Source of the DNA: Saururus chinensis
Lineage: Eukaryota > Streptophyta > Magnoliopsida > Piperales > Saururaceae
Direction: 5' to 3'
Assembly (NCBI GenBank): GCA_035235625.1
Contig: CP141144.1
Coordinates: 38,624,014 to 38,688,013, forward strand
Length of the DNA stretch: 64,000 nt
Shown: one piece after another, positions 1 through 9,254 of the stretch
Numbering within the stretch: position 1 is the first letter of the stretch
Layout of the letters: each line of letters begins with the position of its first letter
The notes under the pieces: generated by a model
What the model saw: the letters and a program-made list of their open reading frames with translations, nothing else
Database searches by the model: none
Told to the model about the DNA's origin: nothing
Position numbers and translations under genes: made by a program

Positions 1-746
1 TAGCATATGCAACAAGCCTTTAAACCCCTAACTTACACTAGTGGATGAGTTGTGTCTCGTGAGGATTTGCAGTGAATATACCCACAAAATTCAAAACTTA
101 AATGATAAAAAAAAATTAAAATTAAAACCACATCAAATTTACAAATCAACTCCTCGTAAACATGTGACATCATTTAGTAAAATCAATAATACATAATACA
201 ACTTGTCTTCTTAAATAATAATTCATTCCGACAACTTCATATTGATGGCAAGTACTTATACATACATAATAGTTTTAGAAAAACAGACATTGCTAAGTAA
301 TTATACAATCTCATTCTCATGAATCGAACAACTCAATGTGTCTTATGTCTACTCAGCAATTTCAATTTTAACACTCAAAAATAGACATTAGCATTCATTC
401 ATCTTCAAGAGATCATAATAGAGAATCATGCAAAACCTTCCTTAAAAAGTAAAACACCCTAGATCACTTGACAACTTATTCAAGATATAATTGCATAATG
501 TCCTACTAGAATTTTATGTTCATCTCACATGACATGTGTAAGGCTTAGCCTTTTAGGCTTTCTATAAGATCTATGTAACAAGTGTTAGGCCAGTGACTTC
601 CAATCCAGTTGGCTCAGGGCACTAGGTGTTAAAGCACCCCTCAGGCTTAATAACTTGAACCAAATAGGCTTCAAGGTTATGCATGTCATAAATTAGTCAA
701 CTCTACCTTTTGACTCGAACACCCTATGCTTAGTAAGGCACGTCGA
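1..746 (-). mobile_element. Non-coding 3' portion of the Athila-type element, left segment
   Basis: AT-rich sequence without a credible ORF. It directly continues the sequence that resumes at 6294, because the element at 752-6288 is flanked by the target duplication GTCCC. I therefore read it as the spacer between integrase and the 3' LTR of the Athila-type element whose pol lies at 6979-10973. No LTR copy is recognisable here, so the 3' LTR should lie left of the window. The assignment is an inference from the nesting. Confidence 0.5.
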
Positions 747-751
747 GTCCC
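747..751. repeat. Target-site duplication GTCCC, left copy
   Basis: Five bases directly before the TG of the left LTR. The identical GTCCC sits at 6289-6293 directly after the right LTR. This is the 5-bp duplication left by an LTR-retrotransposon integrase and fixes the element ends to the base. Confidence 0.9.
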
Positions 752-1135
752 TGTTGTGGATGTTTGTCCACAACGGCGTGGTGGCCGGCATGGGTGACGG
801 GGACGGCGCAGGGGGGCTGGGAAAGGGGAGAGAGGATGGCGTGGCCATCAGACAGAAAGGGGAGAGACACTGAAGAAAGGGGAGGAGATCAAACAATTAT
901 CATTCACTAATCAACTTAGCGCATAGCCCTTACATTTAAATAAGCTAACTAATGGGCTCACTAACAATCACCCAAGGCCCATTAGCATAATTAACATAAA
1001 TAACTACTTACCTAATTAACTAAATTACTTAAAAACCCTTATTATATAATACTAATTAAATCCTAATTACCTTAGCATATGACTCCAGAGACATCCTTAG
1101 AACGTGCACAATATAGCTCGAGAACGTACACAACA
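752..1135 (-). repeat. 3' LTR of the ClpB-carrying element
   Basis: A 384-bp direct repeat with TG...CA ends, starting TGTTGTG and ending CACAACA. It is the same length as the copy at 5905-6288. The purine tract GGAAGCGGAGTAGAA (minus strand, 1136-1150) abuts it, which marks it as the 3' LTR. Confidence 0.9.
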
Positions 1136-1150
1136 TTCTACTCCGCTTCC
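1136..1150 (-). other. Polypurine tract
   Basis: Minus-strand GGAAGCGGAGTAGAA lies immediately upstream of the TG of the 3' LTR, the position of the plus-strand primer in LTR retrotransposons. Confidence 0.7.
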
Positions 1151-1649
1151 ATATCACCTCGTCCTCGAAGTAACCATAATCACGCACCCATGGGCCCACC
1201 ACAACTCCACCATGAGCAGCCTAGTCCAAAACGGAGGGAATGCAGGTCAGGCTGCTGGAATATGAAAATAGAGGATCTGCGTCCTTGAATGTCCACTCGC
1301 ATAAAGTCGTCTGCACTCGGTCCAGCTGGAGCCGCACGGTACTATTAATCTGCTCCTGGTTCAAAGGCAAAAATACAAGGTACTCGCTCTCGCTGTCCAG
1401 CAATTCATGACGGAAAAGTGCCCTAGCAGCTTTCATGACCCTCCCATCATCTAATATCCGCAGAGATACATTAAACACCTCGGATTGGGCTCGCACTATT
1501 TCATCAAGCAAGAATATCACTGCATATGGCCACTTTCGAACTGTTTCAGTAAATTGGACATCATCTTCATAGCCCACAGAGCCGGAAAGTGCCCTTAGTC
1601 CAGAAACATCATGCTCGGTATTGAACAATGATAAGTATGACATCTATAT

Positions 1650-3036
1650 CTATTTTATATGTCTTTTTACCTTATTTGCTAGTATAGATTAGGTTAATTT
1701 AGAGTTAGTTATGGTTTATTTAGATTAAGCTAGATATTAGTATTTTAGTTTAATTATTAATAATTTTGTAGTTATTAGTAGTTTAGATGTGTATTTAAAC
1801 AAAGTTGGAATTTTAATTATATTCTACATGTCTAAAATATGGTATTTTATGTTTTGTAGGTAAAGTGCGCTTATTGAAGTACTTGGACGATGTTTGAAAT
1901 GCTTGAAAATAGTCTTCACATGCTTTAAAGTGATTTGGACAACTTTTCGGAGTTATAAACAAGTTAGAAATTAATATGGACACGAAGGAAAGCTTAATGA
2001 ACAGAATATGAACAGTCCGGGAAAACAGAACATCAGAGCCGATCGATCGGGGTCACTTACCGATCGATAGGGATAATGTGAATTCAGATGAAAATACAGT
2101 GTAGCCGATCGATCGGGCATGCAGGGCCATCGATCGGCATAACGTGCAGTTTCCTTGTTTGACCCAAATTCCAATTCTTTTCATATTGGACTTCTTCTTA
2201 CGGAACTTATGCCTATAAAAAGACATATTTGACTTAGAATTAGAGGATTCCAGTAGATTTTAAGAGGAGAAAAATGAAGAAGAAGATGGAAGAGAACTCA
2301 AAGCTTTCAATGGAGATTCAAGTGCTTTCTTCTACCATGGAAGGCTAGACTTTTCTTTTACTTAGGAGTTGATGAAGCTATAGATAAATTTCAGTTTTTT
2401 TTCTTTTTAATTTAGATCTCAGTTGTGAATGATGACAATTGTATGATATGGATTTCTTTTTTAATGGAAGAGCTTTTTATGTTTATTCAAGTCTATGTTA
2501 ATTTATTGTTTTGTAGATGATAGATTGATATGGTTTTGATATTTGCATCGATTCTAATTTCTGTGATTTAGATGAGATGGTCATATAATAGTTTTAATGT
2601 TCAGATAATTAATGACTTTGATGAGTTATACTAAGATTAGACGGGTCATGCCTATAGCTAGTTTAGTGTAGATGATCCGTGCTATTGTCGAAGATAGTTC
2701 ATGCCATGAAAGTTAATTAATGATTCTTTTTGAAGTAATTTTAGCTTGTAGCTGAGAATACTTTTCATGTTCACACTAGATTTAGATTAAAAGTTAAAGA
2801 ATTGTTATGGTTCTATAGTGGATTCAATTTCCTAAGTAAATTCTATCAAATTAATCTCTTACTTTTAAACTACTTGATTTCTTTTTTTTGCTTAATTTAA
2901 GTTTAAGTTTGTTTTAGTTTTTAATCAGCAAATTTCTTTTTAGATTTAGTAATAATCCATCCATCCCTGAGGTTCAACAACCCTTAAATACTTATCCTAG
3001 TACAATTACCTTGTACACTTGCAAAGGGTTTAATTA
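1650..3036 (+). mobile_element. Solo LTR (Athila/Tat type) inserted in the captured ClpB copy
   Basis: About 1.4 kb of non-ClpB sequence separates the NBD2 Walker A block (ends near 3040) from the next ClpB residues (begin near 1643). It starts TGTCTTTTTACC and has a TATA box (CCTATAAAAAG, about 2211-2221). It ends with the CTTGTACACTTGCAAAGG type of sequence usual just before the primer site of Athila/Tat elements. TTATA occurs at both junctions and is the likely 5-bp target duplication. The right end (TTAA instead of CA) is unclear, so boundaries are good to a few bases. It lies antisense to its host element and contains several GATCGATCGG motifs around 2040-2140. No internal domain is present. 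Confidence 0.65.
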
Positions 3037-3422
3037 TAAATGATCAAACAAGTGGGCAGCCAGGGCCGTCGCGAGCTCGGTTTTCCCCTCTCCAGTGGAA
3101 CGCAAGAACATAGGACTTGCACAGGGGCGATATTAATCTGAAAGAAGGGCCCTGGATTGCTGGATGGCCTCATCTACCGCTCGCACAACAGGTTTGTGGC
3201 CCACTACATGTTGGTGGAGCTCATCGTCAAAATGGAGTAGGTGTTTTCTCGCAGATTGTTGTAACTTAGAAACAAGAATTCCAGTCCGTTGACTAACAAT
3301 TTCAGCTATATCATCAGCAGGACCCCCATCTCTTAGCATGGAGTTGGCCGAACTCATATAGTCAGTCAATTCTCTTGCTGCAACTTCGAGCTATTGCCGG
3401 TCATTCTCTTCCTTAATGGATG

Positions 3423-3487
3423 TGGTTCATCACAGATTTCTCATGTTCCCAATGTGGTTCATCACAGATTTCTCAAGTTCCCACTGC
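3423..3487. repeat. About 31-bp tandem duplication in the ClpB middle domain
   Basis: The stretch GTGGTTCATCACAGATTTCT recurs about 31 bases later with nearly identical following bases. It duplicates the codons for the ClpB middle-domain region around EKSVMNH and disrupts the frame. It looks like replication slippage after the copy became non-functional. Confidence 0.75.
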
Positions 3488-4235
3488 GCAGTCAACTGTA
3501 CTTGCCGATTTTTTAAAAGAGAAAAATCTACATCCGGTTCATCCCATTCTTTGGGAAATATCTGTAACATTCGTAAGAGAGAGCCCTCCCATATCCCACT
3601 TCAATACAATACGATCAATCTCAGCCATAACAATTGGCTTAGCTGTAATTTCCATGGTCAACATTGTGGCAGCGACATCAACAAGATTAATGGAGAAGAA
3701 ATGCCCACGAATATACCTATCTGACTTAATGGCAGCCTTCACCAGAGCACTATCAGAGATGCGGATCCCATGGTGAAGCTCAGTTGTTACTCCAATACAT
3801 CGCAACTCACCACGACCAAGTATAGGCTGCATGTTATTTCCAGCGTCCATGGCACCATTAGTTGCACCAGCTCCTACGACAGTGTGGATTTCATCAATGA
3901 AAAGTAGGAGGTGGCCATCTGAATCAGTGACTTCAGTTAGCACAGAATGAAGTCTATCTTCCAATTCGCCAGGAAATTTAGGACCAGCATTAACTGCGAC
4001 CATGTCAAGAGAAATCAACCCACAGGACAACAATGCTTGAGGAATAGCTCCCTGCACAATTCTCTGGGCAAGATGGTCAGAGATTACAGGGTTTCCAACT
4101 CCCGGTGTACCAATCAGAGATGAAGTGCTCGTCGTTCTCCTTGAATGAATCTGCATCCATCTCCGCATCTCGTCACTCCTGCCAAGGACTAGTGGTGCCT
4201 CTGCAAGATCGTCCTCATGAGGGGTCATCCAATTA

Positions 4236-5356
4236 GGGGCCAAAACCGCGTGCATCTCGCGCCCACGATTTTTGGTGAAGATCTTATCAGGTGCCAGGGG
4301 AGTTCCAGCCACGGAAATCAGATGTAGATGGCAATGTAAAACCAGAAAGAGCAGGACCACCGCCCGGATGCAATTCCCGGATTGCTCGGGCGACGAGGAA
4401 GAGCCAGAAGTGATCCAAAATTTCCTAACGAAAATCCTGCTCCGGAAATCTGTATCGGAGGGCAGTGGAATTGGATCCGAAGGGAATGGAAAATCCCGTG
4501 GGATCAGGTCGGTATCTTCTCCAGCAAGGAAAAACTTCGCCAGAAATCCCGTAGATCTCCCCTCGAAAATCTTCCCCGCCGGCTGATGAAGGAAGGAATT
4601 CCCCGGGGCCGAAGATTGCGGCGGTGCTATGGAGTGGGATGGCGAAGAGGATGGAGGCGGCGGCGGCGGCGGACGGAGGAGGACACCTCCCCTGCTTCCG
4701 ACAGTAAAACAGAGAGTTTGGGGGTTCGCCATCGCTGGCTTGAGCGGCGACCGGAGCGCAGGCCACTCCGGCGACAAGAGGGCGGGGCAAAGCGGCCAGC
4801 GTTGTCTATGACGGCCAGCCGTGATGTCCGGCGTGCCTTCCAGACACACCTTCTCCTTTGCCGAACAAGGAAATCCCACACCCTCTGCAGAACCAGTGAA
4901 CTGGCGGAAGTTCTGGCTGGCGCGGCGGAAGCCATGGTGTGATCTCCGCTCACCGGTGAGAGATCCACAGTCAAGGCATGCCCAGGAGAGACCCCAACCC
5001 GACCAGATGCCGGCGGGGCTGATTCCAACCCGTGGGATCTCCGGTGTCGGACATGTCCCAGGTTGCTGGCCGTGCTCTGTTGGAGGCGACAAATCTGCCA
5101 GAGACACATCGCCAAAGGCTTTGGAAAGCCCCTGGACCTTGGCCATCCTCAGATTGGCCGGCAGAGCAGCACCTTGGCCAGTGGTTGACAACAGCAGAGG
5201 AGATGACTTCGGCTTGGGCGACGAAACCGCCGATCCATCGTGGAAGATCACCACCTTGCGCTCAGTCTCGAGCAGATCCAACAGAACGCACCCCCGTCTG
5301 GACAGGTTTCCGGGGTTGACCCCGCCGGTAATGCAGTGGATGTGGCCACGGAGGAC
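4236..5356 (-). other. Element interior of unknown origin between leader ORF and ClpB copy
   Basis: An open frame runs from 5281 into the ClpB section, but the residues before the NBD1 match resemble nothing I know. Around 4260-4730 (minus strand) the sequence is GC-rich and includes MANPQTLCFTVGSRGG followed by a run of prolines and serines. That composition would fit a transit peptide or 5' UTR region of a captured gene. Overlapping frames on both strands are long only because of high GC. Whether it is the true 5' end of the captured ClpB transcript or a second captured gene cannot be decided here. Confidence 0.4.
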
Positions 5357-6049
5357 CTAGCAGTGACGCCCGGCATCCAGTTTGCCCGGGCTCTTGTGGA
5401 CCTTTTTTCGTTCCGTCGTCTCTTTCCTCCGACCAGACATGGGCGAACGTTTTCCTCTCTCGGCTTCACATAAGCTTCTCCCTCCATCGAACATGCCCGG
5501 CCAGAAGGTGGAGACAGAGAGCATGGATAGGGGACCGGCGAGGATGACTGGAGTTCGGGCTGGCGGCAGCAATGGCTGTGGAGGACCAGGGACTCTTTCC
5601 TGAACCGGGGCTGGAGGTGGTGGATCAGATGACGGTGGAGGAGGTGAAGCAGCCTGGGGCTGCCCCTTCGCTGGCTGAACACCGGCCACCCGTGGTGGGG
5701 GATCCACTAATGGTGGAGGAGGCAGGGCGGCCTGGGGTGGCACCTTGGCTGCTTGGGATGCCGCCAGGGACCTTTCCAGCCCCCGTAAATGCTCGAGCCT
5801 CTCTTCAGCCTTCGTGAGCAAAGCAGTCATCTCTGCCATCTCTGCCTGTAGATCCGGCGACTCGGGTACACATGGTGGCCAAAGATTAATGGCTCCGATA
5901 TCAATGTTGTGGACATTTGTCCACAACGGCGTGGTAGCTGACATGGGTGACGGGGACAGCGCAGGGAGGCTAGGAAAGGGGAGAGAGGATGGCATGGCCA
6001 TCAAACAGAAAGGGGAGAGACACAGAAGAAAGGGGAGGAGATTAGACAA
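5357..6049 (-). CDS. Proline-rich leader/gag-like ORF of the ClpB-carrying element
   Basis: A 230-codon ORF begins inside the 5' LTR and crosses the primer-binding site. The LTR-encoded part is matched by the short ORF at 693-896 in the other LTR. After the LTR comes a likely helical stretch (LQAEMAEMTALLTKAEERLE) and then proline-rich tracts (PPPPLVDPPP and similar) ending in a basic tail. A short helical region plus a proline-rich linker is the composition of some plant gag N-termini, but no gag core or zinc knuckle can be seen. Translation starting within the LTR is doubtful. Treat it as a possible gag remnant. Confidence 0.35.
   Translation of the reverse strand: MSNLLPFLLCLSPFCLMAMPSSLPFPSLPALSPSPMSATTPLWTNVHNIDIGAINLWPPCVPESPDLQAEMAEMTALLTKAEERLEHLRGLERSLAASQAAKVPPQAALPPPPLVDPPPRVAGVQPAKGQPQAASPPPPSSDPPPPAPVQERVPGPPQPLLPPARTPVILAGPLSMLSVSTFWPGMFDGGRSLCEAERGKRSPMSGRRKETTERKKVHKSPGKLDAGRHC
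5892..5903 (-). other. Primer-binding site, initiator tRNA-Met type
   Basis: Minus-strand TGATATCGGAGC lies one base inside the 5' LTR end and differs at two positions from TGGTATCAGAGC, the usual complement of plant initiator tRNA-Met. Position and sequence together make the assignment good. Confidence 0.8.
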
Positions 6050-6288
6050 TTATCATTCACTAATCAACTTAGGGCATAGCCCTTACATTTAAATAAGCTA
6101 ACTAATGAGCTCAATAACAACCACCCAAGGCCCATTAGCATAATTAACATAAATAACTACTTACCTAATTAACCAAATTACTTAAAAACCCTTATTACAT
6201 AATACTAGTTAAATCCTAATTACCCTAGCATATGACTCCAGAGACATCCTTAGAACGTGCACAATATAGCCCTAGAACATACACAACA
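5905..6288 (-). repeat. 5' LTR of the ClpB-carrying element
   Basis: 384 bp, colinear without gaps with 752-1135. The primer-binding site adjoins its low-coordinate end, so it is the 5' LTR. The duplicated target GTCCC follows at 6289-6293. Confidence 0.9.
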
Positions 6289-6293
6289 GTCCC
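6289..6293. repeat. Target-site duplication GTCCC, right copy
   Basis: Matches 747-751 and closes the element at 752-6288. Removing the element and one GTCCC rejoins the Athila-type spacer sequence. Confidence 0.9.
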
Positions 6294-6978
6294 GGACTAC
6301 TCAATAGAGTGACTTTAATTCATTACAATTTTTCATTCTTTTTTCCACAATTTTTTCTTTTTTTTTTCTTGAGCACATTATACAATCAACTTGAATTATG
6401 TTAACAAAAAGTCCTCGACTGTTCTACAAACCAAGAATAGTAAAGCTTAAAACTCTATCATGATAACATGAATACTACTAGATCATGCCAAAGTTTTACT
6501 CTCATAAGAAAATAATTACTTAGATTCAATGATATCCAACAAGATGTAAGACCATAATCAAGGGCTCAAATTCTCACTTAGGCAAATGTCTTGCTTTATT
6601 TTTTTTTCAAAATAGAAACACAAGAAACCAATATAAACTAATCAGAACTCAAAATCATTACATCTGTCAAGTCATATTCTGAATAGTCTGATATCATTAA
6701 ACAAAGTCACATGTCTAAAATAAGAATCAATGTAAATAAGCAAAAACATAAAATAAAATAAATCTAATTAATTTTTTTTTAATTTTTTATTTTTTTAAGT
6801 AAAACAAAAAAAACATAAAGAAAAATATCTTTCTACACCCCCAAACCTAAACTAAACATTGACCTCAATGTAATATTTTTTTTTTTGTGAAAATCATGAA
6901 AAGAAAATCAACCCTCATAATTTGGATTTTCAAGAGGTGTAGACTCAACTTCAGGGACAAAATGGTCTAAAAATGGTT
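6294..6978 (-). mobile_element. Athila-type spacer downstream of integrase
   Basis: AT-rich, with long A and T runs and no ORF. Minus-strand GGTTTGGGGGTGTAGAAAG near 6831-6849 is the G-rich tract usual shortly after integrase in Athila/Tat elements. The sequence continues at 1-746 on the far side of the nested insertion. Confidence 0.5.
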
Positions 6979-8171
6979 TCAAATGTTGGTCATTAACTTT
7001 AAAAACATCACTATTTTTTGGGTTCTTAATATCAACAGTTCCATAAGGAAAAATAGTTTTACAAGGAAAGGACCTGTCGAACGTGATCTTAATGTTCCTG
7101 GAAAGAGAAGAAGTCTAGAGTTGTACAATAAAACCTTTTGAAATGGCTCAAAAGTTTTTTGTAAAATGTTTTTATCATGAAAAGCCTTCATTCTCTCTTT
7201 GTAAAGTTTTGAACTCTTATAAGCATCACGTCTAATTTCCTCTAACTCATTGATTTGCAATTGTCTATTTAAGCCAGCCTTATCAAAGTTAAAATTCAAA
7301 GCTTTGATTGCCCAATATGCCCTATGTTCCAACTCCATAGGCAAGTGACAAGCTTTTCCAAAAGTTAAACGGTAAGGAGACATGCTAATTGGGGTTTTAA
7401 AAGCGGTACGGTAAGCCCAAAGAGCATCGGTTAGCCGTAAAGACCAATCTTTACCATTTTGATTTACCGTTTTTTGCAAAATATATTTAATTTCCCTATT
7501 AGAAATCTCAACTTGTCCACTTGTTTGTAGGTGATAGGGGGTAGCTACTTTATGGGTAATCCCATACTTCCTCATCAAAGCCTCAAAAGGCTTATTGCAA
7601 AAATGTGACCCCCCATCACTTATAATGGCTCGAGGTGTTCCAAACCTTGAAAATATATTTTCTTTTAAAAAGCGCACAACGACTTTGTGGTCATTGGTTT
7701 TACTTTGAATAGCCTCAATCCACTTGGAAACATAATCGACGGTAACTAAAATGTAAACATAGCCAAACGAAGGAGGAAAAGGTCCCATGAAATCAATGCC
7801 CCAATAATCAAAAATCTCAATAACCAATATGGGGTTAAGGGGCATCATATTTCGACGAGATATGGCTTCTAACTTTTGACAACTTTCACAAGTTTTGCAA
7901 AATTTATGAACATCTTTGAAAAGTGTCGGCCAATAAAAACCACATTGCAAAATTTTAGCGGTGGTCTTTTTAGAGGAGAAGTGACCACCGCATGCTTTAG
8001 AATAACAAAAAGAGATGATACTTGTTCAGAATCAGGCACACATCTTCTGATTATTTGATCCGGACAGTACTTAAAGAGATAGTGGTCATCCCAAAAGAAA
8101 TGCTTTACCTCGGTGAAAAATCTCTTTTTATCTTGAGGAGACCAATGGTGGGGAACTTTACCTATCACCAA
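6979..8171 (-). pseudogene. Integrase of the Athila-type element, frameshifted
   Basis: Two overlapping frames together form an integrase. The upstream part (7869-8171) carries the zinc-binding lead-in. The main part (6979-7950) has KTCESCQ, then the DDE core: Asp in WGIDFMGPF, Asp in IISDGGSHF and Glu in [11 protein letters not shown]. The block [19 protein letters not shown] follows and is characteristic of Athila-clade Ty3-gypsy integrases. The frame changes near 7950-8000, and further changes follow near the C-terminus, so no intact enzyme can be made. It would have inserted the cDNA into host chromosomes. Confidence 0.88.
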
Positions 8172-8219
8172 GTAGTTGGCAATGTTGGCATACCATGGAG
8201 GATGTGAGATGGCAAAAAG

Positions 8220-9254
8220 TTATTCATCGGGGAATGTGTCTTGGATTGGAATGTTGTTCGAAGAATCAGAAAATTCCAATCTTGAAAGATGATCCGCCAC
8301 CACATTCTCTACGCCCTTCTTGTCTTTGATTGTGAGATCAAACTCTTGGAGTAGGAGTATCAATCGGAGTAATCTGGGTTTTGTATCTTGTTTGCTCAAA
8401 AGGTACTTCAAAGCTGCATGGTCAGTAAAAATGATAATTTGAGAGCCAATCAAGTAAGATCTAAATTTGTCAAGTGCAAATACTACAGTAAGAAGTTCTT
8501 TTTCAGTGGTGGAGTAGTTCATTTTGGCACTATTTAAAGTTCTACTTGCATAATGAATTACGCAAGGTTTCTTATCTTTCCTTTGCCCTAAAACAGCCCC
8601 AACGGCATAATCACTTGCATCGCACATAATTTCAAAAGGAAGGGTCCAATCCAAGGGCTGCATGATGGGTGCGGAGACTAACATGTTCTTAAGCTTTGTG
8701 AAAGCTTCTTCACATGCATCCGACCACTCACAAGAATGCTTTTTAGATAGAAGATTATACAACGGTCTAGATATCACACTAAAATTCTTGATAAATCTTC
8801 TATAAAAACCGATATGCCCTAAAAAGGATCTAACATCTTTTATGGACTTTGGACTAGGCAAATTAGCAATCAATTCAATTTTTGCCTTGTCTACTTGAAT
8901 TCCTTGCATAGAAACAATGTGACCAAGTACTATTCTAGTAGTAACCATAAAATGACACTTTTCCCAATTTAAAACTAGATTTTTCTCTTCACATCTCACC
9001 AAAACTTTTTCTAAGTTATCAAGACAATCATCAAAAGAATAACCAAAAACAAAAAAGTCATCCATGAAAACTTCCAAAAATCGCTCCACCATGTCACTAA
9101 AGATGCTCATCATGCACCTTTGTAAATGTGGCAGGAGCATTACATAATCCAAACGGCATCCTTTGATATGCAAAGGTACCAAATAGACATGTAAAGGTTG
9201 TTTTTTCTTGATCTTCAAGTGCAATCTCAATTTGGTTGTATCCTGAATAACCAT
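8220..9254 (-). pseudogene. Reverse transcriptase (second half) and RNase H of the Athila-type element
   Basis: The polymerase active site is VFMDDFFVF (Asp codons at 9058-9063). It is followed by the connection [23 protein letters not shown] and a full RNase H region with [23 protein letters not shown] and [10 protein letters not shown], ending in [11 protein letters not shown]. The first roughly 45 residues of this frame are out of register with the family and correspond to another frame, so two compensating frameshifts sit near 9250 and near 9120. Confidence 0.88.

Larger units (their letters stand above)
1221..4235 (-). pseudogene. Captured, decayed ClpB/Hsp100 AAA+ disaggregase (organelle type)
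   Basis: Read on the minus strand, the order is that of ClpB. NBD1 follows the match to PVIGRDDEIRR. Its Walker A at about 4085-4117 reads GTPGVGNP, so the catalytic Lys is lost, and its Walker B LLLFIDEIHTVVGAGAT is intact. The region after RCIGVTTE is deleted straight into HHGIRISDSALV. The coiled-coil middle domain (about 3370-3540) carries a tandem duplication. The D2 linker and NBD2 Walker A (TGEGKTE, about 3079-3098) follow an in-frame TAA at 3133-3135. NBD2 Walker B is the LDEI region near 1500-1520, and the C-terminal ALFR...EYLVFLPLNQEQIN block ends near 1221, with another internal deletion after LDDGR. No introns remain, which points to capture from mRNA. The chaperone cannot be functional. 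The ClpB N-terminal domain is not recognisable. Family identity comes from memory of ClpB3/ClpB4-type sequences. Confidence 0.85.
752..6288 (-). mobile_element. Complete non-autonomous LTR retrotransposon carrying a captured ClpB gene copy
   Basis: A 5537-bp element with two 384-bp direct LTRs, a 5-bp target duplication, a primer-binding site next to the LTR at 5905-6288 and a purine tract (1136-1150) next to the LTR at 752-1135. Both place its 5' end at high coordinates, so it reads on the minus strand. No protease, reverse transcriptase, RNase H or integrase motif is visible, so it would need enzymes in trans. The interior holds a proline-rich leader ORF, a segment of unknown origin and a decayed intron-less ClpB/Hsp100 sequence. 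By hand count the LTRs differ at about 24 of 384 sites, mostly transitions, which suggests an insertion a few million years old. The element sits inside an Athila-type element and was later hit by an LTR at about 1650-3036. Confidence 0.9.

Noticed and set aside
4382..4942. 186-codon plus-strand ORF and several overlapping frames at 4,272-5,360
   Set aside because: GC-rich shadows antisense to the retroelement cargo. They are arginine- and proline-rich without family resemblance.
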